A DNA stretch of 64,000 nt, taken from the NCBI GenBank assembly GCA_016704485.1, contig JADJAA010000001.1, positions 2,261,501 through 2,325,500 of the forward strand, given 5' to 3'. The number at the start of each line of letters is the position of its first letter. Positions within the stretch are counted from its first letter, which is position 1. Position numbers and translations under genes: made by a program. Below the pieces are notes generated by a model. It was not told where the DNA came from and did no database searches. It saw only the letters and a list, made by a program, of their open reading frames with translations. Below, piece by piece: positions 7,746 to 17,018 of this stretch. The DNA comes from Flavobacteriales bacterium (GTDB lineage: Bacteria; Bacteroidota; Bacteroidia; Flavobacteriales_F; PHOS-HE28).

Positions 7746-10193
7746 TCACATCGGATCCACATCTGTGACCAACTGGACGGATGCGTTCTCCTTTACACTG
7801 AAGACCTTATCGATCGTATCGCGAACAAAGTCCTTTTCGCGTTGATGAGCGCTTCTGCGGACCTTGATCAACAACTTGCGCAAATGCTTGTCCCGAACCC
7901 TTGATACGAGCGGGATGTCCGGTCCAAGAACGCGGTCTCCGAGCCCTTCTCGTAATGCCATGCCCAATGCACTAGCGGTTGCCGCAACTCGGTCTTCGTA
8001 CTTGTGTTTTAACGTGAGTTCGATAAGCCGGATGAATGGAGGATAACCATGCGTTCGGCGATGGACGATCTCTCGCTCATACATACCATCCGTGTCATGA
8101 CGCGATACCAGATCAAGGATCTCATGATGCACTTCCTGGGCTTGTATGATCACCGTGCCGGCATCACCCCGGCGGCCGGATCGCCCTGCAACTTGTGCCA
8201 TTAATTGGAAGGCACGTTCGTGCGCACGGAAGTCAGGATAACGCATGATCGTATCCGCATTAAGTATTCCCACAACACTGACATGATCGAAGTCCAAGCC
8301 TTTCGTTACCATCTGCGTGCCCACTAGGATCTGTACTTTTCCTTGACCAAAATCACTTAGTATATTCTCCAGAGCGTTTTTCCCACGCGTGGTGTCCTGA
8401 TCCATGCGCGCTACGCGTATATCAGGGAACAGTTCGGTCAGTTCTTCTTCGATCTTTTCCGTTCCTAAGCCTAACATCCGTAAGCGCGGACTGTTGCAAT
8501 TTCCGCATGTAGTAGGCGGTGGATAGTGCCTGCCGCAATAGTGACACCGCAATTGGTGCATCTGTTTGTGGTAGGTCAGGCTCACGTCGCAATGTTCACA
8601 TTCCGGGACCCAACTGCAGGTCTCGCATTGCCACACCGGTACATATCCGCGGCGGTTCTGGAAAATGATCGCCTGTTTCTTCTGGTCCAATGCCTTTTGG
8701 ATGGCATCGATCAGCGTAGCGGAAAAATGTCCCCGCATGGTCTTGCGTTTGTATGCGTCATGCAGATCCACGCGCTCAATATGGGGCAACGCGACATCAC
8801 CAAAGCGCACATCCAGCCGCACGTGTCCGTACTTACCAGTACGTGCATTGTGTTGGCTTTCCATGCTAGGTGTCGCGGAGCCCATCAACGTTTTTGCGCC
8901 ATGAAGACCGGATAGGACCACAGCCATGTCCCGTGCATTATAACGCGGTGCAGGGTCGTGTTGTTTGTAACTGCTATCGTGTTCTTCATCAACCACTAAC
9001 AATCCTAGCCTACGGAAAGGTAGGAACAGAGCGGAACGCGCTCCGATGATGATCCGTGGAGGATCAGCCCCCTGCGAGCACCGTAACCACAATGCCGTTC
9101 TTTCATACTGTGCCATGCGCGAATGGAACACTGAAATATCCTCACCGAAACGTTCGCGCAAACGCGCAATGATCTGTGTGGTCAATGCGATCTCTGGTAG
9201 GAGATACAGCACTTGTTCTCCACGCTTAATGGCAGCATCGATCAGTGTGGTATACACCTCGGTCTTCCCGCTACTTGTCACGCCTTGAAGCAAAACCACA
9301 TCGCGTTCCATAAAAGCAGCTTGCACTTCAGTCAACGCAATTGTTTGGGCTGCCGAAAGTTCAGGTGCTTCTAGTCCCAAGCGATCCTTCGATGGTGCTC
9401 CGGCTTCGCGCTCGTACAATTCAAAAATGCCCTTATCAACTAATTGCTTTACTACACCTGTAGATGCCCCACTGGCATGTATAAGCTTCGTGCGATCCAC
9501 TTCAAGTGGCGAATCACTCATGCAGCGGCTCAATTCAATGAAGCGCATAAGAACGTGAAGTTGCTTCGGTGCGCGTTCCATCTTGTCGAACCAACCATGG
9601 AGCGCTTCTTCAGAGGATGCAGCCGAGGTAAGCTTAACGAAGGTATACGTGCGTGGCTTCCATGTATTTCGCAATTCCTCTTCCAAGAGCAAGTGGCCAC
9701 TATCCATGAGTGCCTTTATCAAGGGCATGGGGTCTTTCAGCCCGAGTATTTCTCCTGCTTCATCCAACGTGATCACTTGCCTTAATTCCAATGCATCGAG
9801 CAACATCACGGCTCGAGCATTCGGTGCCGGTTGATCGGCAATGTCCGCCCCTGCGATCAAGCGGGTTTCGCTACTCAATGAAAGTTGTGCAGGAAGTGCT
9901 GCGATCATCACCTCGCCCAACGTACACAGGTAATGATCCGCCATCACCTTCCACAGGTCCAATTGCTCCTTGGTAACAATGGGGACGACATCCAACACGG
10001 ATACCACCTCTCGAACGTTCCGGACACTGGGCCGTAGATCATGGATCTTATGCACTAACCCACTATACAATTTCCGGCCTCGTCCGAAGGGTACGACCAC
10101 GCGCATCCCCACCTCTACGTTACCAAAGAGTTCCGGTAACGCGTAAGTGAATTGACCGGGTACGGCCAAAGGAAGGATCACATCCGCGAACAA
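7746..10193 (-). CDS. priA: Primosomal helicase PriA
   Basis: PriA is the 3'-5' helicase that reloads the replisome at stalled or repaired forks. The 815-residue protein has the N-terminal DNA-binding domain (VILPLAVPGQFTYALPEL), a Walker A GVTSSGKT at about 304-311, the DEAH-box variant DEEH at about 402-405 followed by DSSYKQHDPAPRYNARDMA, and the eight-cysteine zinc region (CETCSWVPECEHC, CHYCG, CGNC) near 520-560. Helicase motifs ILVGTQMVTKGLDFDHVSVV and QVAGRSGRRG follow. All expected parts are present and the length is in the normal range for this phylum. The gene stands alone. Confidence 0.97.
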   Translation of the reverse strand: MFADVILPLAVPGQFTYALPELFGNVEVGMRVVVPFGRGRKLYSGLVHKIHDLRPSVRNVREVVSVLDVVPIVTKEQLDLWKVMADHYLCTLGEVMIAALPAQLSLSSETRLIAGADIADQPAPNARAVMLLDALELRQVITLDEAGEILGLKDPMPLIKALMDSGHLLLEEELRNTWKPRTYTFVKLTSAASSEEALHGWFDKMERAPKQLHVLMRFIELSRCMSDSPLEVDRTKLIHASGASTGVVKQLVDKGIFELYEREAGAPSKDRLGLEAPELSAAQTIALTEVQAAFMERDVVLLQGVTSSGKTEVYTTLIDAAIKRGEQVLYLLPEIALTTQIIARLRERFGEDISVFHSRMAQYERTALWLRCSQGADPPRIIIGARSALFLPFRRLGLLVVDEEHDSSYKQHDPAPRYNARDMAVVLSGLHGAKTLMGSATPSMESQHNARTGKYGHVRLDVRFGDVALPHIERVDLHDAYKRKTMRGHFSATLIDAIQKALDQKKQAIIFQNRRGYVPVWQCETCSWVPECEHCDVSLTYHKQMHQLRCHYCGRHYPPPTTCGNCNSPRLRMLGLGTEKIEEELTELFPDIRVARMDQDTTRGKNALENILSDFGQGKVQILVGTQMVTKGLDFDHVSVVGILNADTIMRYPDFRAHERAFQLMAQVAGRSGRRGDAGTVIIQAQEVHHEILDLVSRHDTDGMYEREIVHRRTHGYPPFIRLIELTLKHKYEDRVAATASALGMALREGLGDRVLGPDIPLVSRVRDKHLRKLLIKVRRSAHQREKDFVRDTIDKVFSVKENASVQLVTDVDPM

Positions 10194-10379
10194 AAGGAAG
10201 TGGATTTAGTCCGGATCATGGTTGCAAAGTTGGCTTTTTGCTTCTTGACAGCACGTCATACTTATGTAGGTCAGGTTCAGGTTCTACCGGTCCTTGCTCG
10301 TACTCGACCGTTCCTCAATGATGAACGTGTTCTTCTTAGGAGTAGGCAGCGTTCTTGTGGTCTTCAATGTCAGTAGAGT

Positions 10380-10535
10380 ATGAAAGGCAAGAAAACATCC
10401 GAGGACCAGGACAAGAACACGCCGAAAAAAGAAAACTTGTACGACCTGACAACCCCGCTCTGGCACAAATATTATGAGGCGGTGAGAAAGTCGACCCGGT
10501 TCCCACGTTATTATAAGAAGGCCTTGAACTGGTGA
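10380..10535 (+). CDS. Possible small basic protein, 51 residues
   Basis: Within the 440-bp gap between priA and the sugar transporter there is an ATG-initiated frame of 51 codons. The product is highly charged: it starts MKGKKTSEDQDKN and ends RFPRYYKKALNW, with aromatic residues concentrated in the second half (LWHKYYEAV). The composition looks protein-like, not random, and the stop lies 97 bp before the transporter ATG on the same strand. I do not recognise a family. It could be a real small gene or a chance frame. Nothing else convincing was seen in this gap. Confidence 0.4.
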   Translation: MKGKKTSEDQDKNTPKKENLYDLTTPLWHKYYEAVRKSTRFPRYYKKALNW

Positions 10536-10632
10536 CGTGCATGATCGGTCATTCCACAGCCCTATGTGCATGACCATTTTCCTGAGGTTACTGCTCACCT
10601 GATCCACCCACCTACTTTCACCGGCCAGCACT

Positions 10633-11949
10633 ATGGCCAACGGTAAACAAACCACATCAGCCGTCATTATTCTTGGCGCGCTCTTTTTTCTATTCGGTTT
10701 CACAACGTGGATCAATGGTCCACTGATCAGCTATTTGAAGATCATTTGTCAGCTGGATGCTGGCGCCGAACCGTTCTACGTAACGTTCGCCTTTTACATT
10801 GCTTATTTCTTTACTGCCTTACCCATGGCATGGGTACTTGGGCGAACTGGTATGAAACTGGGCATGACCTATGGCCTGCTTACCATGGCACTGGGCGCAT
10901 TGCTATTCATACCCGCAGCACAAATTCGGTCTTATCCGTTGTTCCTGCTGGGGTTGTTCGTCATTGGCACTGGCCTGTCCTTGCTCCAGACAGCGAGTAA
11001 TCCCTACATCACCGTGGTCGGTCCTATCGAAAGCGCCGCGGCACGGATCAGTATCATGGGCATCTGCAATAAGATGGCCGGTGTATTGGCACCGATCGTT
11101 CTGGGAGCGGTGTTGTTGAGCGATGCGTCCACGCTACAGGCTGAATTGGATGCATTGCAAAGCGTAGCTCAAGAAACCCGTTTGGATGAGATCGCTTCAA
11201 GGGTGATCATGCCTTATGCGGTAATGGCGGCGATCCTTGCTGCGCTGGGGCTGCTTGTGCGTTGGTCTCCGTTGCCGGAATTGGAGCAGGAGAGCATAAA
11301 GGATAAAGAAACCCACAAGGCGCGATCAGTTTTCACGTTTCCGAACCTCATACTTGGGGTAATTGCGCTGTTCTTGTATGTAGGTGTTGAAGTGGTAGCG
11401 GTGGATACGATCGGTGTTTACGGAGAAGCATTGGGAGTGTCACTGGACCATGCCAAGTTGTTGCCCAGTTATCCGTTGATCGCCATGGTTCTGGCCTATA
11501 TCGTGGGTATTGCGTGCATTCCTCGTTTCTTTTCGCAGACAACGGCATTGGTTGTTTCCGCATTGCTTGGAATTGTGTTCGCCCTTGGCGTGATCTTCGT
11601 TCCTATCGGCTCTGTTATTTCACTACCCGGATTCGATCTGCTCACCTTCAGCGCCACGAGGATGGAAGTTCCGGTCAGTGTATTGTTCTTGGCCTTGCTC
11701 GGTTTGGCGAATGGGTTGATGTGGCCAGCGATATGGCCTTTGGCAATAAATGGGCTTGGACGTGCGATCAACGTGGGTAGCGCAATGCTCATTATGGCAA
11801 TAGCTGGAGGCGCCATCCTTCCTTTGATCTATGGTTGGTTCAGCGCATTACCGAGCATAGGCGTACAGCATGCGTATTGGCTGTTAGTGCCATGCTACGT
11901 TTACATTCTGTGGTATGGGGTCAAAGGCTCACGCATATTGAAGTGGTGA
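10633..11949 (+). CDS. FucP-type sugar MFS transporter
   Basis: This 438-residue protein has about 12 hydrophobic segments and belongs to the FucP/GluP branch of the major facilitator superfamily, sugar:proton symporters of the inner membrane. Typical features are LFFLFGFTTWINGPLI in the first helix, GLSLLQTASNPYITVVGP in helix 4-5, and GLANGLMWPAIWPLAINGLG in the second half. The family carries fucose, glucose, galactose or related sugars, and the substrate cannot be fixed from sequence. No sugar-catabolic gene adjoins it. Confidence 0.9.
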   Translation: MANGKQTTSAVIILGALFFLFGFTTWINGPLISYLKIICQLDAGAEPFYVTFAFYIAYFFTALPMAWVLGRTGMKLGMTYGLLTMALGALLFIPAAQIRSYPLFLLGLFVIGTGLSLLQTASNPYITVVGPIESAAARISIMGICNKMAGVLAPIVLGAVLLSDASTLQAELDALQSVAQETRLDEIASRVIMPYAVMAAILAALGLLVRWSPLPELEQESIKDKETHKARSVFTFPNLILGVIALFLYVGVEVVAVDTIGVYGEALGVSLDHAKLLPSYPLIAMVLAYIVGIACIPRFFSQTTALVVSALLGIVFALGVIFVPIGSVISLPGFDLLTFSATRMEVPVSVLFLALLGLANGLMWPAIWPLAINGLGRAINVGSAMLIMAIAGGAILPLIYGWFSALPSIGVQHAYWLLVPCYVYILWYGVKGSRILKW

Positions 11950-12115
11950 TCTGTGTATTTCGGATCTTAATTTCAACAGCTCACGGATCTGCGTATGCCA
12001 CGGCGTTCGTGTCATACAAGGTGTATGGCATTCTCCGTTAGACAATAAGTGTTGAAAACTGAAGCCTTTTGAGGATCTGGCCGTATAACGCAATGTTACC
12101 TTCGCTTCCCAACAT

Positions 12116-13036
12116 ATGAAACACCGTATTCGAATGGTTTTGCCATACTCAATAAAGTCCGCGGTTGGCGCGGGTCTTTGTCTATTCTTATTCGCCTGTG
12201 GTGATCCAGCTCACGAAACGGATAGCACTAAGGCCGTAGACTCCTTGACCACGACGACACCGAAAGAAACCGAAGTACTTAACATCGGTGGTAAGCTTTT
12301 CAGCATTCCTTCGCCAACACAAACGGCCATGGCAATGCGAAGTGCAGGCCTTGAATATCATAAGGAAAGTACAGCACCTTTGGAGAAAGGTGGGACGGCA
12401 ACGAGTAAAACTAGCCAGAGCTTATTGCTCGGGGTATTCGGTGCGGATCTGTCCTATTCCACTGTGCATAAGGATGGTCAACGTGCTCTAGCTACCATGC
12501 AAGCGATCGAGAAACTGGGCGGTAAGCTGGAAGTGGCAAATGCCTTCGATAAAGCGCTGTTGGATCGTTTCAAATCGAACCTAGGTAGTGAGGATAGCTT
12601 GATGCGGTTCAGCGGGATCGCCTTCCGAGCTGCAGATAAGTACTTGAAGAACAATAAGCGGGATGACGTGAGTTCGCTTGTGCTTGCAGGTGGATGGGTT
12701 GAATCACTATATCTGACCGTATCCGATCCTTCCGCGGTGAAAAGTGAAGCGCTGATGAATCGCATTGGTGAGCAGAAGAATGTCCTCAATGGCCTCATTG
12801 AGATCCTTGTTGCTTCGGATACTGACAACAGTGCCGGGGAATTGGTGAAGGAACTAAAGGCATTGCAAGGCCACTTTGCTGGGGTTACAAGCACATATAC
12901 TTTTGAGCAGCCAGTTACCGAAACTGCTAGCAAAACGACTTATATCAAAAGCAAGACCTCGGTGACCATTCCTGAGAATACGTTACAGGAGATCGTCAAG
13001 TCGGTTACTTCCATTCGTTCTATGATCATCGCCTGA
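12116..13036 (+). CDS. Predicted lipoprotein of unknown function
   Basis: A 306-residue protein with a lipoprotein signal (hydrophobic stretch AGLCLFLFAC, lipobox cysteine at residue 28), followed by a low-complexity Ser/Thr/Lys linker to about residue 55. The remainder is mainly helical-looking and contains no catalytic motif I can name. It should be anchored at the cell envelope. The next gene starts 3 bp after its stop codon, so the two form a likely operon, and a strong terminator follows the second gene. Function unknown. Confidence 0.75.
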   Translation: MKHRIRMVLPYSIKSAVGAGLCLFLFACGDPAHETDSTKAVDSLTTTTPKETEVLNIGGKLFSIPSPTQTAMAMRSAGLEYHKESTAPLEKGGTATSKTSQSLLLGVFGADLSYSTVHKDGQRALATMQAIEKLGGKLEVANAFDKALLDRFKSNLGSEDSLMRFSGIAFRAADKYLKNNKRDDVSSLVLAGGWVESLYLTVSDPSAVKSEALMNRIGEQKNVLNGLIEILVASDTDNSAGELVKELKALQGHFAGVTSTYTFEQPVTETASKTTYIKSKTSVTIPENTLQEIVKSVTSIRSMIIA

Positions 13037-13038
13037 AC

Positions 13039-13455
13039 ATGTACAGGAAACTACTTCTTTCAACAGTGATCGCCACAACTATGTCGGCGTCAGCGCAGAA
13101 TATGTGTGAATCCATCGCAACCCGATGTGAGCAGCACATTACCGAGAATTACATCCCCGATGGTCAGTTCTATAGAGCCTTATTACAAGGCGACGAGATA
13201 GCTGAATTCAGCATGACCTTGTTCGGCGGAACTACTTACCGAATAGCCGCTTGTAGTGGTGAAACCGACGGGATCCTGCTCTTTACGGTCTATGATAGAG
13301 AGCATAATATCCTTTATACCAACAAGGATCATTTCAATGCTCCCTATTGGGACCTTTCCATTGCCAACACCATGGATGTTACGGTGGAAGCTGATCTTGA
13401 TGCATCAAAAGCAGGCAGCGGATGTGCCGTTCTGCTCATGGGCTTCAAGAAATAG
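13039..13455 (+). CDS. Small secreted protein of unknown function
   Basis: 138 residues with a clean signal peptide (MYRKLLLSTVIATTMSASAQ, cleavage expected after Ala-Ser-Ala). The mature part has four cysteines (NMCESIATRC near its start, AACSG mid-protein and GCAVLLMGFKK at the end). It looks like a small beta-rich domain, as judged by alternating hydrophobic residues. It is separated from the preceding lipoprotein gene by only 2 bp and is followed by a terminator. The pair is probably made together and acts in the periplasm or outside the cell. I recognise no family. Confidence 0.75.
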   Translation: MYRKLLLSTVIATTMSASAQNMCESIATRCEQHITENYIPDGQFYRALLQGDEIAEFSMTLFGGTTYRIAACSGETDGILLFTVYDREHNILYTNKDHFNAPYWDLSIANTMDVTVEADLDASKAGSGCAVLLMGFKK

Positions 13456-13485
13456 GAAGTTCTCCGTTACATACCGCAACATTTC

Positions 13486-13520
13486 GAACGCTCCTCCCGT
13501 AAAGAGGGGCGTTCTTCTTT
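13486..13520 (+). terminator. Rho-independent terminator
   Basis: An 11-bp stem starting GAACGCTCCTC (13486-13496) pairs with 13504-13514, including one G-U pair, around a 7-base loop, and is followed by TTCTTT. It ends the two-gene lipoprotein/secreted protein operon. Confidence 0.85.
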
Positions 13521-13546
13521 GCCGTAATGCGAAGGGGAAGTGATGC

Positions 13547-16500
13547 ATGAGTGAGAAGATACTTAAGGCCTTATTGCAATTGTTCGCCATTATTGCGAAA
13601 GGCGATTCCGTTGGTAACGGTGATCGGCCGGAGAACTCGCTTCCATTGGAACGGTTCCTACGAAAACAGTTCAGTCCGGAAATAGCACTTGCGCACATGG
13701 CCAGGTACCATGCATTCGTGCAGGCATTTCATGCAAGTGGTGGTGAAAGCCGCTCAGGGCGAAAGCGTACTTCGTTGAATTCGGTCAAAGTGCTTAAGAT
13801 CTGCACGCAGGTGAACGAAGAGCTTAACCAACGGCAGAAATTCGTGGTGCTTGTTCATCTATTGGAGTTCATTGTAGCCAATGGCGAGGTGAGCGCTCAA
13901 GAGAATGATTTTGTTGCCACTGTGGCCGAAACGTTCAATATTGGTCAGCAGGATTTCAACCGATGCAAGGTCTTCGTTGAACAGAATACCAAGGAACGTC
14001 AGGACGCAACGCACCTCCTCTACATCAATGCAGCAGTTGAGAATACGTTTGACTCTGCAAAGCACCTGCACGCGCATGGCCTGGAAGGTGAATTACGCGT
14101 TCTCCATCTGCCAAGCGTGAACCTGTACGTTATGCGTTACACCGGCCAGGATGAAGTCATGATGAACGGTCAACGCATGGCTCAGGACAGTCATTACGTG
14201 TTGAGCAATGGTACCAGCGTACGCCCGCCGAACGGTGTGCCGATCTACTATAGTGATATCCTGAGTGCGTTCATGGCCAAGAAAGGTCGTGCACGGTTGG
14301 TATTCAAAGCGGATGGGATCGAATACAAGTTCCCTAACGGGCGCATGGGCCTACATGAATTGCACATGGTGGAACCCGGTGGCAAGCTCATCGGCATCAT
14401 GGGAGGCAGTGGAAGTGGTAAGAGCACATTGCTGAACGTATTGAACGGGAATCTAGCGCCGAGCCGCGGGCATGTTACGATCAACGGCATAGATGTACAT
14501 ACTGAACGCGATCGTATACGGGGAGTCATTGGCCATGTTAGCCAAGATGATCTATTGATCGAGGAACTCACCGTGTTCCAGAATCTATTCTACAACGCAA
14601 AATTGAGCTTCGGTGACCTGAATGATGAGCAGGTAAGTGAGCGCGTAATGCGAATGCTTCAAACGCTTGGCCTTTACGATACCAAAGATCTTAAAGTGGG
14701 CAGTCCACTGGAGAAGACCATCAGTGGCGGTCAACGCAAACGCGTGAACATCGCACTGGAATTGATCCGAGAACCGAGCGTGTTGTTCGTTGATGAACCT
14801 ACCAGCGGTCTTAGTTCGCGGGATAGTGAGAACATCATGGACCTGCTGAAGGAACTCGCGCTCAGAGGTCGTTTGGTATTCATAGTGATCCATCAACCCT
14901 CATCGGAGATCTTCAAGTTGTTCGATCGCTTGCTGCTCATGGATCAGGAAGGTCATCCGGTCTATCACGGTGATCCTGTGGATGCAGTTGTCTATTTTAA
15001 ACGTGTAACCGGTCAAGTGAACAGTGAAGTAGGACAATGTGCGGCGTGTGGCAACGTGAACCCCGAACAGATCTTCAATATTCTTGAAGCTAAGCTAGTG
15101 GATGAATACGGGAACGAGACCGATCAAAGGCGCATAAGCCCGGAAGCATGGAACGAAGTGTTCCGTGCACAAGCGCCGGCACGTATTGCTCAGGTCGCCG
15201 ATGAACGAAGTATTCCGAAAAGTACGTTCGCGATCCCGCGGAAGATCAGACAGCTCCAGGTGTACTTCAAACGTGATCTGCTTAGCAAACTGGCCAACCG
15301 CCAGTACGTGCTGATCAACTTATTGGAAGCTCCTATTCTGGCCTTTGTAATGGCCTTCTTTCTGAAGTTCTATCGCACAGGACCAGGTACCAGTGGCGAA
15401 TACATTTTCAGAGAAAATGAGAACCTTCCGCAATACTTGTTCATTGCCGTAATTGTTGCGCTTTTCTTAGGATTGACGGTAAGTGCCGAAGAGATCATTC
15501 GGGACCGCAGGATCCGCCAACGCGAAAAATTCCTGGACCTAAGCTATACCAGCTATCTCCTAAGCAAGATCAGTATTCTCTTCATGATCTCTGCATTACA
15601 GATGATCTTCTTCGTGCTGGTTGGCAATGCCGTTCTAGGGATCAGTGGTCTCACATTCGCACATTGGCTATTGCTGTTCAGTATTTCCTGTTTTGCGAAC
15701 GTATTGGGACTGAATGTCAGTGCGAGTTTCAATAGTGCGAAGGTCATCTATATCATGATCCCGGTGCTGATCATCCCTCAGCTTCTGTTCAGTGGCATCA
15801 TCGTTAAGTTCGATAAACTGCACCCGTGGTTCGCATCGCAGAATAGTGTGCCGTTCATTGGTAACGTAATGGCATCGCGCTGGGCTTACGAAGGGCTTGC
15901 CGTTACGCAGTTCATGGATAATGAATATGAACGGAACTTCTATGCGTTGGACCAGCGCATGAAGACCGCGAACTGGAAGAAAGACCTATGGGTGCGTGAA
16001 TTGCAGAATTCCGTTGGTAACGTGCGGCGTGGATTGGATGGGCACATGGAGAATTTGAACATGGCCTATGAACTCGAGCTGTTGCGCGGGGAGCTGACCA
16101 AGGAGACTGAACGACTGAATGGATTCTCCGTTCCGGATCTGCAAAAGTTGGATCCAGAGCACGTTACACAGGGTGCACTGGACAGGGTAGATGAGAGCTT
16201 GAACATCCTGACCGAACATTACCGGTGGACCTATAAATCCGCGGAATCACTCAAGGAAGAACGCATCGCAAAAATGACCGGTACGCCGGAAGCACGTGAG
16301 GCCTATTTTGAACTGTTGGATCAGTATAGGAATGAGAGCCTTGCCGATATCGTCACGAACAAGAACGATGTGAACGTGATCGTATCCTACAAAGGTGAAC
16401 TTGTACAAAAGAACGACCCCGTCTACTTGGAACCGGTCAAAGCTGGATTGTTCGGCGCTCAGTTCTATGCACCCGCGAAATATGTATTCGGGTTCCGGAT

Positions 16501-16621
16501 ACCTACGTTATGGGCCAACACGTTCGTGCTTTGGCTGATGTCCTTACTGCTTGCGATCGCGCTGAAATTCGAGATCTTCCCCAAGCTGATGCATTTGATC
16601 CCGAACAAACGGTCTCACTGA
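13547..16621 (+). CDS. ABCG-type ABC transporter with N-terminal TerB-like region
   Basis: A 1024-residue fusion of ATPase and permease in the ABCG (white) arrangement. Residues 1-160 form a helical TerB-like region. Around 185-250 there is a small beta-rich region. The ATPase has Walker A GGSGSGKST (about 286-294), signature ISGGQRKR (about 392-399) and Walker B VLFVDEPTSGL (about 412-422). A cysteine pair C-A-A-C-G-N follows the ATPase. From about residue 570 on there are ABC2-type membrane segments with a large soluble loop (about 770-950) before the final helix. Similar proteins are common in Bacteroidota, but their cargo is unknown. The last 7 bp overlap the convergent siaC stop. Confidence 0.88.
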   Translation: MSEKILKALLQLFAIIAKGDSVGNGDRPENSLPLERFLRKQFSPEIALAHMARYHAFVQAFHASGGESRSGRKRTSLNSVKVLKICTQVNEELNQRQKFVVLVHLLEFIVANGEVSAQENDFVATVAETFNIGQQDFNRCKVFVEQNTKERQDATHLLYINAAVENTFDSAKHLHAHGLEGELRVLHLPSVNLYVMRYTGQDEVMMNGQRMAQDSHYVLSNGTSVRPPNGVPIYYSDILSAFMAKKGRARLVFKADGIEYKFPNGRMGLHELHMVEPGGKLIGIMGGSGSGKSTLLNVLNGNLAPSRGHVTINGIDVHTERDRIRGVIGHVSQDDLLIEELTVFQNLFYNAKLSFGDLNDEQVSERVMRMLQTLGLYDTKDLKVGSPLEKTISGGQRKRVNIALELIREPSVLFVDEPTSGLSSRDSENIMDLLKELALRGRLVFIVIHQPSSEIFKLFDRLLLMDQEGHPVYHGDPVDAVVYFKRVTGQVNSEVGQCAACGNVNPEQIFNILEAKLVDEYGNETDQRRISPEAWNEVFRAQAPARIAQVADERSIPKSTFAIPRKIRQLQVYFKRDLLSKLANRQYVLINLLEAPILAFVMAFFLKFYRTGPGTSGEYIFRENENLPQYLFIAVIVALFLGLTVSAEEIIRDRRIRQREKFLDLSYTSYLLSKISILFMISALQMIFFVLVGNAVLGISGLTFAHWLLLFSISCFANVLGLNVSASFNSAKVIYIMIPVLIIPQLLFSGIIVKFDKLHPWFASQNSVPFIGNVMASRWAYEGLAVTQFMDNEYERNFYALDQRMKTANWKKDLWVRELQNSVGNVRRGLDGHMENLNMAYELELLRGELTKETERLNGFSVPDLQKLDPEHVTQGALDRVDESLNILTEHYRWTYKSAESLKEERIAKMTGTPEAREAYFELLDQYRNESLADIVTNKNDVNVIVSYKGELVQKNDPVYLEPVKAGLFGAQFYAPAKYVFGFRIPTLWANTFVLWLMSLLLAIALKFEIFPKLMHLIPNKRSH

Positions 16622-17007
16622 CCGTCGACCTCTTCAATAAGGATCATTTTGAACGGTACGTTAATGATCCCAGCGTAGTCCTCACCGGCTTCGTGCATGT
16701 CCTCATCATCCGCTTCGTAATGCCACAGAATGATCACTTCGTTCCCGGCAGCACGGATGGCTTCCAATTTCTTGAAAACATCCAGAATGGACTTGGAAGA
16801 ACTGGTATTGAAATATTCCAGTTGCATATGTAGCGTCGACTTGGCCTTTGGAGACCTACCGTATTGGTCGATCCAGTCGATCAATGGCTTGTAGAATTCA
16901 ATGGAATTCTCCGGTATGGAGCGTCCTTTCAATTCCATGAGACCGCTCTCAGGATCGAAGTTCACATGAGGTGTCTTTGGTGAGCCTTCTAATTTCAACG
17001 ATTCCAT
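16615..17007 (-). CDS. siaC: SiaC-family regulatory phosphoprotein (DUF1987)
   Basis: A 130-residue DUF1987 protein. In Pseudomonas aeruginosa SiaC is phosphorylated by the kinase SiaB and dephosphorylated by the phosphatase SiaA, and the unmodified form activates the diguanylate cyclase SiaD. Here the motif YFNTSSSKSIL places a threonine at residue 68, the same number as the known phosphosite. The N-terminal SPKTPHVNFDPESGLMELKGRS is typical. It follows siaB by 11 bp, so the pair is an operon. Neither a SiaA phosphatase nor a GGDEF protein is visible in the window, so the downstream target here may differ from that in Pseudomonas. That last point is inference. Confidence 0.9.
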   Translation of the reverse strand: MESLKLEGSPKTPHVNFDPESGLMELKGRSIPENSIEFYKPLIDWIDQYGRSPKAKSTLHMQLEYFNTSSSKSILDVFKKLEAIRAAGNEVIILWHYEADDEDMHEAGEDYAGIINVPFKMILIEEVDGQ

Positions 17008-17018
17008 CAGTAATTGGT

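Noticed and set aside
10284..10715. Minus-strand frame of 143 codons between priA and the sugar transporter
   Set aside because: Its start overlaps the first 83 bp of the transporter gene antisense, its composition is not protein-like, and the better candidate here is the plus-strand 51-codon frame.
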